A stretch of 64,000 nt of DNA from assembly GCA_964416175.1 (NCBI GenBank), contig CAYQDF010000002.1, positions 1-64,000 of the forward strand, given 5' to 3'. Numbering within the stretch: position 1 is the first letter of the stretch; each line of letters opens with the position of its first letter. Positions 6,807 through 18,212 of the stretch are shown one piece after another. Source of the stretch: CAYQDF01 sp964416175. Its GTDB lineage: Bacteria; Chloroflexota; Anaerolineae; Anaerolineales; UBA4823. The notes under the pieces were generated by a model. The model ran no database searches and had not been told where the DNA came from. It worked only from the letters and a program-made list of their open reading frames with translations. Both the position numbers and the translations under genes were made by a program.

Positions 6807-9536
6807 CTAGACTTCGGATCTGTGGAGCTTCGGCAACAATTCAGCGGAGAAGAGCTCCGTCAATAACGCCCTCACTTCAACCTCACTCAGAGGTTTGGAG
6901 ATCAGGTATCCCTGTCCGTATTCGCATTCCATCTTTTTAAGTTGCTCCAGCTGGCTGCTGGTCTCGACGCCTTCCGCGATCACGCCGACACCTAACCGAT
7001 GGGTCAGATCGATGATGGCTTCAATGATCTTCAGCTGGCTTTCATCTTTGCCCATCCGGCTGACAAACGCCTGATCGATCTTCAATGCGCTGATCGGGTA
7101 GTTGGAAAGATAGCTCAGGGACGAAAAACCGATCCCAAAATCATCGATCTGAATCTGGATGCCCAGGGATTGGAGCCCGGCGAAGATCCCATTGACCTCC
7201 CGGTCGTGATCCAAAATGCTGTGTTCACTGATTTCGAGCTTCAAAAAGCGTGGATCGAGACCGGTCTCATCCAGGACCTGCTTAACCTGTTCTACCAGGT
7301 CAGGCTGCGTGATCTGCCGGCTGGAGATGTTCACGCTGATGATCAGCTGCGGTATCCCCGGCACCTGTCTTTGCCACTGACGCATCTGCCGGGTTGCCTG
7401 GAGCAGCACCCAACGATCGATCGTAAGGATGAGGCCCGACTCTTCGGCGATCGGGATGAAATCGCGTGGGTAGAGCAGGCCGCGCGTGGGATGCTGCCAG
7501 CGGACCAATGCCTCGAAGCCGATTAGCTGGTTGAACTGGAGAGATACGATCGGCTGGTAAAACACGCGCAATTCGTCCCTCTCCAGGGCGAGGCGCAATT
7601 CGGATTCAAGCGTCAGCCGCTGCATGAGCCTGTCCCGCATCAGGGGTTCGAAGACCTGAAAACGCTTCCTGCCCCTCGATTTTGCATAGTACATGGCGAT
7701 GTCTGCGTCCCGGAGAACGTCTTCAGCCTGAGTGTAAGACGGCGCGCTGAGGACGATCCCGATGCTGGCCGAAATGAATATGTCCTGCCCGGAGACCTGG
7801 ACCGGTTTGGAGAGCTCTTCTAGAATCCAGTTCGCAACCCGCAACGAGGCCTGAGGGTCCTGCAAGCCATCCAGAAGAATGACAAACTCATCCCCCCCAA
7901 AGCGGGCAACAGTGTCGGTCTTTCGGAGTCCCTCCTTCAACAAGTCTCCGATCTTGATCAACAGCTGGTCGCCTGACAGGTGGCCCAGGCTGTCATTCAC
8001 GTCCTTGAAGCGATCCAGGTCCAGGAAGAGCACGGCGAAAGCATACTCCCGGCGCCGTTTACACCTTTCGAGGGCTAACCGAAGCCGGTCGAGGAATAAA
8101 ATGCGGTTTGGCAGGCCGGTCAGCGCATCGTGAAGCGCGTCGTGGATCAATTTTTCTTCCTGGGTCTTTCGCAGGGTGATGTCGGTGAGCGAACCGGCCA
8201 TGCGGTGCACCAATCCATCGTTTTCCTTCACCACCAGGCCGCGCGCCAGGACCCACCGGTAAGTCCCGTCCTTGTGCAGGATGCGGTGCTCATTCTCGAA
8301 ATTGGGCGTTGCGCCATTGACGTGTGCGGTCAGTTCCAGTTTCAGTTTCTCGAGGTCCCTGGGATGGACCCGGTTTAACCATTCGTCGAGACTGGTGCCG
8401 ATCTCGCCTTCGCTGAAGCCCAGCATAGACTTCCACCGGGGTGAATAATAGACCTGGTTGGTGTTCAGGTCCCAATCCCAAAGCCCATCTTTGGCGCCCT
8501 GCACGGCAAGTTCGTAGCGTTTTTCGCTCGCCCGGAGCGCCTGCTCGGCGCTTTTGCGGTCGTGAATCTCCATTTGGGCCTGTTCGTAGAGGCTGGCATT
8601 CACGATGGCGACCGTGGCGTAATCAGCCAGGGAGGTTAAGATCATTTCATCCGTTTCGGTGAATTCACGCCGGTTGAGCTGATTGTCGACGGACAGGACC
8701 CCGATCACCTTCCCTTTGGAAACCAATGGAACATGGAGCAGGCTGTGCACCAGGAAGCCTGTGCTCACTTTGAGGGTTCCCCCTGATGAACTGCTCGATG
8801 ACCGGTATGGTCGCCCGGTCTCCACAACTCTGCCGATCAGGCTGTCATTGACCAGTAAGTGGAGCGTCTTGCTTCTTTCTTCATCGATGTTCTTGGCTGC
8901 CCGCAGGTAAAGCTGGTCGTTCGATTCATCGAGCAAAGCCAGGAACCCCTCTTCAGCGTGTGTGAGGTGTACCCCGGCTTCCACGATCCGGCGCAGCACC
9001 TCGTCCAGTTCGAGGGTTGAGGTCACGCTCTGCCCAACCTTGGACAGCACTTTTAGCCAGGTGACCTGTTGCTGTAATTTCAGGTTGAGCAGGTCTTTTT
9101 CACTCCGGAGGCGGCTTTCCCGCAAGGCCCGGGAGATGGCGGCGTTCAGCTCGTCGAAATTGATCGGTTTCGTCAGGTAATCCTGCACGCCCAGCCGGAA
9201 GGCTTCGACGGCGATCTTTTCAGAACCGTGCGCGGTGATCAGGATGGTTGGGATCTGGTGACCTGCTTCAACCAGCTGCCTCAAGATCTCCAATCCGGAG
9301 AAATCCGGCAGCTGCATGTCCAGCAGGATGAGGGATACAGAATGCGCTTGAATTAATTTGAGGGCAGACCTGCCGTCTTGAGCCCAGAGGGTATGGAATC
9401 CAAGCCCTGGCAGCAGATTATCCGTGAGGAAATCCGCAATCTGACGGTTGTCGTCAACGACGAGGATTGTCTCGATGGAGCTCGATCCATTATCAGGTAG
9501 AGCTGTTTTCGCAGGGAGGATCTCCAAATCGATCAC
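6807..9536 (-). CDS. Receiver-GAF-PAS-GGDEF-EAL cyclic-di-GMP signalling protein
   Basis: A 909-residue soluble protein that probably makes and/or degrades cyclic di-GMP in response to phosphorylation and ligand signals. Domains in order: response-regulator receiver (about 22-140, phospho-acceptor D73 in LLDMQLPD), coiled linker, GAF (about 150-315, with a short Ser-rich loop), PAS/PAC (about 340-455), GGDEF (about 470-630, intact GGDEF) and EAL (about 650-900). EAL catalytic elements are all visible: EALVRW, NISSRQ, LEISE, IDDFG, LKIDQAF and AEGVET. Both catalytic halves therefore look competent. The start is a GTG without a clear ribosome-binding site, so the first few residues are uncertain. 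No kinase gene is adjacent. The divergent 309-base gap to the MFS gene contains that gene's promoter and nothing else I can support. Confidence 0.93.
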   Translation of the reverse strand: MIDLEILPAKTALPDNGSSSIETILVVDDNRQIADFLTDNLLPGLGFHTLWAQDGRSALKLIQAHSVSLILLDMQLPDFSGLEILRQLVEAGHQIPTILITAHGSEKIAVEAFRLGVQDYLTKPINFDELNAAISRALRESRLRSEKDLLNLKLQQQVTWLKVLSKVGQSVTSTLELDEVLRRIVEAGVHLTHAEEGFLALLDESNDQLYLRAAKNIDEERSKTLHLLVNDSLIGRVVETGRPYRSSSSSSGGTLKVSTGFLVHSLLHVPLVSKGKVIGVLSVDNQLNRREFTETDEMILTSLADYATVAIVNASLYEQAQMEIHDRKSAEQALRASEKRYELAVQGAKDGLWDWDLNTNQVYYSPRWKSMLGFSEGEIGTSLDEWLNRVHPRDLEKLKLELTAHVNGATPNFENEHRILHKDGTYRWVLARGLVVKENDGLVHRMAGSLTDITLRKTQEEKLIHDALHDALTGLPNRILFLDRLRLALERCKRRREYAFAVLFLDLDRFKDVNDSLGHLSGDQLLIKIGDLLKEGLRKTDTVARFGGDEFVILLDGLQDPQASLRVANWILEELSKPVQVSGQDIFISASIGIVLSAPSYTQAEDVLRDADIAMYYAKSRGRKRFQVFEPLMRDRLMQRLTLESELRLALERDELRVFYQPIVSLQFNQLIGFEALVRWQHPTRGLLYPRDFIPIAEESGLILTIDRWVLLQATRQMRQWQRQVPGIPQLIISVNISSRQITQPDLVEQVKQVLDETGLDPRFLKLEISEHSILDHDREVNGIFAGLQSLGIQIQIDDFGIGFSSLSYLSNYPISALKIDQAFVSRMGKDESQLKIIEAIIDLTHRLGVGVIAEGVETSSQLEQLKKMECEYGQGYLISKPLSEVEVRALLTELFSAELLPKLHRSEV

Positions 9537-9773
9537 ATGGCACCGAGGTGATTACCAACTGCTTGAAAGTATGGTACATTCTTCGTTGCTTCGCCCGGAT
9601 TGTGATTGCAGGTTGCCAACGAGCTGGCTGGTGGAGAATGCGTGGATCGATATTATAACGATAAGCAGGGCGAATTTCGGGCAAGCTGACTTCACGGATT
9701 TGTTAGGTAGGGGGAATGGTCGTTCGGGGACAACACCAGTTTATGCTAATATTGATATAGTGAATATAATGAC

Positions 9774-9801
9774 TTGACAAAATTAATTATTTTTGTATAA
9801 T
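9774..9801 (+). promoter_or_regulatory. Strong consensus promoter of the MFS gene
   Basis: A perfect TTGACA (9774-9779) and a perfect TATAAT (9796-9801) are separated by 16 bases, in a marked AT-rich island between divergent genes. This is the closest match to sigma-70 consensus in the window. Confidence 0.85.
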
Positions 9802-9845
9802 ATCAAATTATTTTAATATTACGTTTAATTAATTGAGGAGCCAGA

Positions 9846-11150
9846 ATGAACGTCGAAGCAGCGCGAGAAAGACCTGGAAATTGGACCTTGCCCTTTTTTT
9901 CTATCTGGAGCGGGCAGGCTTTTTCAATTTTTGGCAGCCAGCTGGTCCAGTTTTCGTTGATCTGGTGGTTGACGGTCACGACCAACTCGGCGACGGTCTT
10001 GGCAACCGCCTCCATCGTGGGGATGCTGCCGCAGATCTTCCTGGGTCCGCTAGCCGGCGCCTTCGTCGATCGGGGCAACCGCAGGGTGATCATGATGGTT
10101 GCGGATGCGCTTGTCGCTGGTGTCACGGCGGGGCTGGCGCTTCTTTTTATTCTGGGAGAGGTACAGCCCTGGCAGGTCTACCTGGTGCTCTTCCTCCGGG
10201 CGGTCGCGGGGAGCTTTCATTTCCCAGCCATGGCAGCTTCGACTTCTCTTATGGTCCCGCGAGAGCACCTGTCCCGCATCCAGGGTGCCAACCAGACTCT
10301 GAATGGTGGACTCAACATCGTCTCCGCGCCGCTGGCAGCATTTCTGCTGGCCAGGATTTCTATTCAAGCCATCCTGGCCATCGACATCCTCACGGCCGCC
10401 CTGGCGATCCTGCCGCTGTTCTTCGTCAAAATCCCTCAGCCGGAAGTGAAGGCCAGGGACCCGGATGGGAGCAGACCTTCCCTCTGGCAGGACGTCCTGG
10501 AAGGACTGCGGTACGTCCGGGGATGGCGGGGGCTGATGACGATCCTTTTCATGGCTGTCTTCATCAACCTTGTGCTCGCGCCGGCTTTCTCCCTGCTGCC
10601 CCTGCTCGTCAGAAACGATTTCGCGGGCGAAGCGATCCACCTGGCCTGGGTCGAATCGGCGGGGGGGATCGGCATCATCCTGGGAGGCGTGATCTTAAGC
10701 GCATGGGGAGGGTTCCAGCGGCGGATCTTGACATCCTTAATGGGCTTGATAGGGATCGCCATCGGTTCGACAGTCATCGGGTTCGCGCCCTCATCGCTTT
10801 TCTTCCTGGTAGTAGCCGGGATGTTTTTCGTCGGCGTCATGATGCCGATAACGAATGGACCCCTCCTGGCAGTCGTCCAGGCAGTGGTCGCTCCAGAGAT
10901 GCAAGGCCGTGTGTTCACCCTGGTTGGCAGCTTCGCGGCTGCCATGGCTCCGCTGGGGCTGGCGATAGCAGGTCCGCTCTCAGATGCCATCGGAGTCCGC
11001 GCCTGGTTCATCGCTGGAGGGATGGTCACGGGGCTTCTGGGCCTGGCGAGCCTGTTCGTTCCGAGCGTGATCCGGATCGAAGAACATGCCGGGCTGACAG
11101 AAAAACCAGGCCTCCAGAGGGAAGAGATCCTGCTACCCGGTCAAAATTGA
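9846..11150 (+). CDS. MFS transporter, drug/siderophore-efflux type
   Basis: A 434-residue major facilitator with about 12 hydrophobic segments. It opens with FFSIWSGQAFSIFGSQLVQF, typical of the MFS subgroup containing macrolide-efflux and enterobactin-export proteins. The cytoplasmic loop 2-3 motif reads GAFVDRGNRRVI, a good match to the MFS motif GxxxDRxxRR. It pumps small molecules out using the proton gradient; the substrate cannot be read. A GAGGAG ribosome-binding site precedes the ATG, and a consensus promoter lies 45 bases upstream. It appears to be a single-gene unit; no TetR or MarR regulator is adjacent. Confidence 0.88.
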   Translation: MNVEAARERPGNWTLPFFSIWSGQAFSIFGSQLVQFSLIWWLTVTTNSATVLATASIVGMLPQIFLGPLAGAFVDRGNRRVIMMVADALVAGVTAGLALLFILGEVQPWQVYLVLFLRAVAGSFHFPAMAASTSLMVPREHLSRIQGANQTLNGGLNIVSAPLAAFLLARISIQAILAIDILTAALAILPLFFVKIPQPEVKARDPDGSRPSLWQDVLEGLRYVRGWRGLMTILFMAVFINLVLAPAFSLLPLLVRNDFAGEAIHLAWVESAGGIGIILGGVILSAWGGFQRRILTSLMGLIGIAIGSTVIGFAPSSLFFLVVAGMFFVGVMMPITNGPLLAVVQAVVAPEMQGRVFTLVGSFAAAMAPLGLAIAGPLSDAIGVRAWFIAGGMVTGLLGLASLFVPSVIRIEEHAGLTEKPGLQREEILLPGQN

Positions 11151-11311
11151 GTCCGATCATAGAGTTGTCTAGATGATAATTGTACATAATACGCATGGCA
11201 TCAGAGCTCCATGGGTCATTCTGTTTATCCGATGGTCGCTGCTCATAATATTCTCGTAAGGATCGTCTGCTACAATGATGAATGAAGAACGGTCATCGTG
11301 GAGGCGGCAGC

Positions 11312-11854
11312 ATGAGAAGGTTCCTGGTGAGTCTGGCAGCGATGGTTCTGATAAGCTGTAGCAATGGGAGCAAACAGGCGGGAGAAGCGACGAATATAAT
11401 GTTGGACAACCTGGGATCGGCCCCCGAACTGATGAATGAAGTCTGGCTCAATGCAGACCGGCCGCTGCGGCTGGCAGACCTGAGGGGCAAGGTGGTGCTT
11501 CTCGACATGTGGACCTTTGGGTGTATCAACTGTCAGCACGTGATCCCCTCGTTGAGGGGATGGCATGAGAAGTTCGGGCCGCAGGGGCTGGTGGTGATCG
11601 GCAATCATTACCCGGAGTTCGCCTACGAAGAAGATCTTGAAAACCTCAAGGACGCGATCCGGCGCCTGGGCATCCCTTACGCCATCGCCCAGGACAACGA
11701 GGGGGTGACTTGGCGCGCCTATGAAAATCGCTTCTGGCCCATGCTCTACCTGATCGACAAGCGGGGGAACATCCGCTACAAGCACGTCGGTGAAGGGGGA
11801 TATGAGGAGACGGAGGAGGCCATCGCGGCGCTGCTCGCGGAACCCTATCCATAA
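11312..11854 (+). CDS. Thioredoxin-like (TlpA/redoxin) lipoprotein
   Basis: A 180-residue extracytoplasmic thioredoxin-fold protein. I start at the ATG at 11312 because GGAGG lies just upstream and the protein then begins with a clean lipoprotein signal: charged MRRF, hydrophobic stretch and lipobox LISC (C16). The redox motif is CINC (C71, C74) in the context WTFGCINCQ, seen in proteins related to TlpA and the C-terminus of DipZ. The cis-proline region is present as RFWPMLYLID. It probably reduces or exchanges disulphides at the outer face of the membrane. Its stop codon overlaps the start of the next gene, another thioredoxin-fold protein, so the two form a redox pair. Confidence 0.85.
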   Translation: MRRFLVSLAAMVLISCSNGSKQAGEATNIMLDNLGSAPELMNEVWLNADRPLRLADLRGKVVLLDMWTFGCINCQHVIPSLRGWHEKFGPQGLVVIGNHYPEFAYEEDLENLKDAIRRLGIPYAIAQDNEGVTWRAYENRFWPMLYLIDKRGNIRYKHVGEGGYEETEEAIAALLAEPYP

Positions 11855-12711
11855 TGAGGCCGATCTTTTCGGAATCGGGGCGTGATATAATTTTTCTTGT
11901 GAGCGATGAAGCCCTGGAAATTGTGGAGGTTGCACCACCGGCGGTAGAAGAGGCGGATACCCAGGACGCCTCACCGGAAATAACCATCACCCTTCGCCGC
12001 GGGCACCTCTTCGCGATCCTGTTGCCCCTGGCTTTCCTCTTCGGCCTGGGGTTGGGATACCTGGTGTGGGGGCGAGCGCCGGTTGAAACGGCTGCTACAG
12101 CAGCTGCTGAAGCTTCTTCTCCGGGCGAATCCGAAGCGCAAGACCGGGAAGCCGCGAGCTCGACACCTCAGCAGGTTATCCGTTACGATGTTCCCGCCGA
12201 CGGCGACCCGGCGCTCGGCCCCGCCGACGCAGCCATCACAATCATCGAATTCAGCGACTACGAGTGTCCTTACTGCCAGCGCTGGCATGTCGAAGTGTTC
12301 GATAGATTGATGGAAACCTACGCCGACCAGGTCCGGCTGGTCTACCGGGATTTCCCATTGACGAGCATCCACCCGAACGCTTTCGCGGCAGCAGAAGCGG
12401 CGAACTGCGCCAACGAACAGGGCGGGTTCTGGGGCTTCCACGACCGGCTGTTCAGCATGGAGCTCGGGCTGAGCAGCCAGGCTTACCAGCAGTATGCACG
12501 TCAACTTGGGTTAGATGAAGAAGCTTTCAGGGAATGCCTGGACAGCGGGAAATACAAGGAAGAAGTCCAGTCGGATTTTGACTATGCGGCGGAGCTGGGA
12601 GTGCGGTCGACGCCGACCTTCTTTATCAATGGCATTGCCGTGGTCGGCGCCCAACCTTACGAGGTCTTCCAGCAAATCATTGACAAGGAGCTGGCGGGGG
12701 AGATCCCCTAA
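11854..12711 (+). CDS. Membrane-anchored DsbA-like disulphide oxidoreductase
   Basis: A 285-residue protein with one membrane anchor (about residues 51-72), an Ala/Ser/Glu-rich linker and a DsbA/Thioredoxin_4 domain from about residue 115. The active site is CPYC (C138, C141) in the context SDYECPYCQRWH. The cis-proline loop is RSTPTFFING. It likely oxidises or isomerises cysteines in exported proteins. The first ATG overlaps the previous stop (TAATG). An alternative start is the GTG at 11899, seven bases after a TATAAT at 11886-11891, which would make a leaderless mRNA and drop 15 residues that do not look conserved. The call is firm, the start less so. Confidence 0.87.
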   Translation: MRPIFSESGRDIIFLVSDEALEIVEVAPPAVEEADTQDASPEITITLRRGHLFAILLPLAFLFGLGLGYLVWGRAPVETAATAAAEASSPGESEAQDREAASSTPQQVIRYDVPADGDPALGPADAAITIIEFSDYECPYCQRWHVEVFDRLMETYADQVRLVYRDFPLTSIHPNAFAAAEAANCANEQGGFWGFHDRLFSMELGLSSQAYQQYARQLGLDEEAFRECLDSGKYKEEVQSDFDYAAELGVRSTPTFFINGIAVVGAQPYEVFQQIIDKELAGEIP

Positions 12712-12746
12712 CCCTGCATTACAGAAAAGCGAGACGAAGGCAAAAG

Positions 12747-12779
12747 ACCGCTGTCTGCCTGGATCAGGGCGGTTTTTTG
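12747..12779 (+). terminator. Rho-independent terminator after the DsbA-like gene
   Basis: A compound hairpin: ACCGC pairs with GCGGT, enclosing an inner CCTG-GAT-CAGG stem, followed by a run of six T. Confidence 0.7.
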
Positions 12780-12862
12780 TTCATTATGCCCAGCGCAGGG
12801 AGAGATTATAATCTTGGGATGGCACGTCCCGGAGATCCCGGAATTTTCTTCAGGAAGAATCG

Positions 12863-15922
<3,060 letters not shown>

Positions 15923-15932
15923 TGGACGATTG

Positions 15933-15955
15933 ACGGAGGCCGAAATCGCCTCCGT
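15933..15955. terminator. Hairpin between convergent genes
   Basis: ACGGAGGC pairs perfectly with GCCTCCGT around a 7-base loop, 11 bases after the glyQS stop. No long T-run follows on either strand, so it is a weak or factor-assisted terminator. Confidence 0.5.
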
Positions 15956-15995
15956 TAACCTTCCACCGTCCTCCATCGAATATGGTTGCTGGGCA

Positions 15996-17321
15996 TCAGC
16001 CCAGGCTTACTCTTTCGATATACGACTTTATCTCCGGCACCGCCACCAGCCTGTCGTAGAAAAAGTTATTGACGAGGTTGATGACCTCGGCTCGGGCGGC
16101 TTCTGCATCGGCGGTGAGCGCCTGCCGGGCGACCTGGCGCGTGAGGGCATCCCTCAGGCGCAGAAGGTAGCGGACGATCTCTGCTTCCTGGTCCCCTTCC
16201 AGCGCTTTGATCACCGCCAGGATCAGGTTATCAGCCTGAGCCAGGACCGTGTCCAGGGAAATCGTCGCATCCGGTGAGAAGCAGTCGTCAATGGTCCGAA
16301 TCAGCGACCAGACCTGGTACAGCATGGTCGTGGGCTCGTCGAAAAGCTCCCGCAAGAAAGCTGCTTCTTCGTAGCGCCCTGTCAACCGGAACACGTTGTA
16401 CATACGCTTGGCTGCTTTTCCGTAATTGACGTCTTTAGTGAGGTACTTGTTGATTTCCTTTTCGAGCTGGGCTACGTAGTGGTCGAGGGCATCCGCCGAT
16501 ACATGCCGGGCGAGCTTTGAAAAGATGGGAACGGACTCCGCTTCCAGGTAGACCTCTTGAAAGTATGGGTCAAGGTAATTGTCGAGCGGCGTGATGCTGC
16601 CGTCGGGCGCCTCCCAGGTGACGTCCAGCATGTTGCTGGCGTTGGCAAGCTGCCCCCGGGCCGGGTCCGCGATCACCCAGTCCAGCTTGCACCAGCCCGG
16701 GTTTTCGGCGACTTCTTCCCAGGTCACCTGGGCCGGGGTGCCATCCAGGCGCACGACATCGATCTTCCCGTCTTGTATCTCGGCGGGACTCCACGAGATG
16801 GGGCTTCCAGCCCGGAGTGTCTTCTCGCCGCGCTGTACGTCGTACGGATACTCTCCGAACTTGACCTCGATCAGCTGGTAAGTCGGTCCCTTCAGCGTGG
16901 TGAGAGCCTTGTCGCGCATGAGGAGAGCCAATATCCGGCAGGCCTCCGGGCGCGTGGGGGCGAGGATGTTGACTCGCTCGAAGTAATCGCAGTCGCCTGG
17001 ATACGACTGGATCTTGGATTGGGCGGCGGAGCCGGAGAGCGCCAGGGCAGTCTCCACCACGCCTGGCTGGTCTTTGAATTCAACCAGGCGGCCAATCTCC
17101 CGGAAGCGGGCCAGGTCGGCCGGGCTGAAATCCAGCATGACGACCCGGTGCCCGAATACCCCCGTTCTCTCGTCGTAAGTGATTTCAGATTCGGAGGAGG
17201 CAGCCATGGCGGCCAGCCACTGCAGGGCTTCCTCCTCGTCGATCTCGACGCCCAGGCGGCTGGCCGAATCGATGATCTGTTGTAGTTCCACAGAAGCTTT
17301 GCCAGCTGGTGTTTTTTTCAT
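15996..17321 (-). CDS. Uncharacterised protein with a nucleotidyltransferase-like motif
   Basis: A 441-residue soluble protein that I do not recognise as a named family. The N-terminal ~90 residues are acidic and helical. At residues 97-112 the sequence reads GSAAQSKIQSYPGDCD, which fits the polymerase-beta-type nucleotidyltransferase pattern G-S, spacer, D-x-D (D110 and D112); IEVKFGEYPYD (about 151-161) could supply the third acidic residue. A similar YPxDxD...KFG layout is known to me from viral poly(A) polymerases. Residues 280-441 are all-helical. The start ATG has GGAG upstream. It is convergent with glyQS and lies in the same direction as the exonuclease upstream, 75 bases away. An RNA or nucleotide-modifying role is possible but unproven. 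Confidence 0.75.
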   Translation of the reverse strand: MKKTPAGKASVELQQIIDSASRLGVEIDEEEALQWLAAMAASSESEITYDERTGVFGHRVVMLDFSPADLARFREIGRLVEFKDQPGVVETALALSGSAAQSKIQSYPGDCDYFERVNILAPTRPEACRILALLMRDKALTTLKGPTYQLIEVKFGEYPYDVQRGEKTLRAGSPISWSPAEIQDGKIDVVRLDGTPAQVTWEEVAENPGWCKLDWVIADPARGQLANASNMLDVTWEAPDGSITPLDNYLDPYFQEVYLEAESVPIFSKLARHVSADALDHYVAQLEKEINKYLTKDVNYGKAAKRMYNVFRLTGRYEEAAFLRELFDEPTTMLYQVWSLIRTIDDCFSPDATISLDTVLAQADNLILAVIKALEGDQEAEIVRYLLRLRDALTRQVARQALTADAEAARAEVINLVNNFFYDRLVAVPEIKSYIERVSLG

Positions 17322-17396
17322 AGATTTCTCCTCTTTCTTATTGTTTGTTAGGTCTCTTCGTGCACCACTGGTGTGAACGAGAAGGGCGCCGCGTTG

Positions 17397-17942
17397 TTAC
17401 ATCCGTGCCAGCAGGCGCCGGAAGATTTCCCCCTGGACAAGTGCGTCTTCGAGGGCATGATGGCTGATCCGATGTCCGTTTAAGATGATCTGGGAAACCT
17501 CGTCCAACGAAGTACCAGACCAGGTGGATCCGGTAATCCCCATGAACAGGGATTTAATGTCCAAAGCGGCATGGCCGAAGGGGTTGCGTCCGAGGTAGCG
17601 GTGGAAGTAGTCGCAAACGAACATCCAGTCGAAAGGGGCGTTGAACGCTACAAAGACCGGGCGACTGCCGGCTGGGGTGACCTGATCCAGCCAGGCAGCG
17701 AGCCGCTCCATGGCTGTTTCCGGCTCTGTTCCAGTCTCCGATAATGCCGCCAGTGAGAGACCGTGGATCGCCTGAGCCTGGGGATCCGCCGTCAGGCTCA
17801 CCGGTTTCAGCTCGATGTAGAACGTTTGACGGGGATCGGCAATCGTGCATGCCCCGATCGCGAGCAGCGAATGCTTGCTGGGAGAAGGGCCAGATGTCTC
17901 GACATCCACTGAGATAAAAAACTCTCCCTGGTTGGAGTTCAT
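17397..17942 (-). CDS. DEDDh-family 3'-5' exonuclease (DnaQ/RNase T-like)
   Basis: A 181-residue exonuclease domain. Exo I is FISVDVETSG (two acidic metal ligands), Exo II is FNAPFDWMF (Asp), and Exo III is HHALEDALVQ (His and Asp), so all DEDDh catalytic residues are present. It removes nucleotides from 3' ends of DNA or RNA; without a polymerase or helicase partner domain the substrate cannot be told. I use the ATG at 17942; an in-frame TTG at 17951 is the alternative. A TATAAT lies on this strand at 17956-17951, only eight bases before the ATG, so the transcript may be nearly leaderless. The next gene downstream is the nucleotidyltransferase-like protein. Confidence 0.88.
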   Translation of the reverse strand: MNSNQGEFFISVDVETSGPSPSKHSLLAIGACTIADPRQTFYIELKPVSLTADPQAQAIHGLSLAALSETGTEPETAMERLAAWLDQVTPAGSRPVFVAFNAPFDWMFVCDYFHRYLGRNPFGHAALDIKSLFMGITGSTWSGTSLDEVSQIILNGHRISHHALEDALVQGEIFRRLLARM

Positions 17943-18063
17943 TCGGGTCAATTATAACTGTTACAGTCGAAGAAGGATCTTTGCTTTCAAAATCTCCCGA
18001 TTAACCTGGGCTGGTATAATTTAATGCTTAACGTCAGTTCGGAATAACCGCCGCTCAGCGCGC

Positions 18064-18091
18064 TGGTTTGTTTTATCCCGAATTCATGTTA
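18064..18091 (+). repeat. Dispersed 28-bp repeat, copy 1
   Basis: These 28 bases, containing TATCCCGAATTCATGTTA, occur again at 60103-60130 with a single mismatch. This copy lies 121 bases upstream of dnaG, downstream of a TATAAT at about 18015. Both copies are in the same orientation in non-coding DNA. It may be the end of a lost mobile element or a shared regulatory site. Confidence 0.7.
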
Positions 18092-18212
18092 CTTACCAAT
18101 CCGTTTAGGGTAAGATGAATTTACTCAAAAGTGGAGAGTCCTTCCGGAATCGAAAAGCCGCAAACAACAGATCGGGGGAACTCTCTTTCGGCAAGATGAA
18201 TCGCGGTGTGAT

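Noticed and set aside
9833..11176. 447-codon alternative frame over the MFS gene
   Set aside because: The frame at 9846 gives a clear 12-helix transporter with its own ribosome-binding site; the other frame is Arg/Pro/Gly-rich shadow sequence.
12782..12862. T-box or glycine riboswitch upstream of glyQS
   Set aside because: The 80-base gap is too short and has no T-box sequence or glycine aptamer core.
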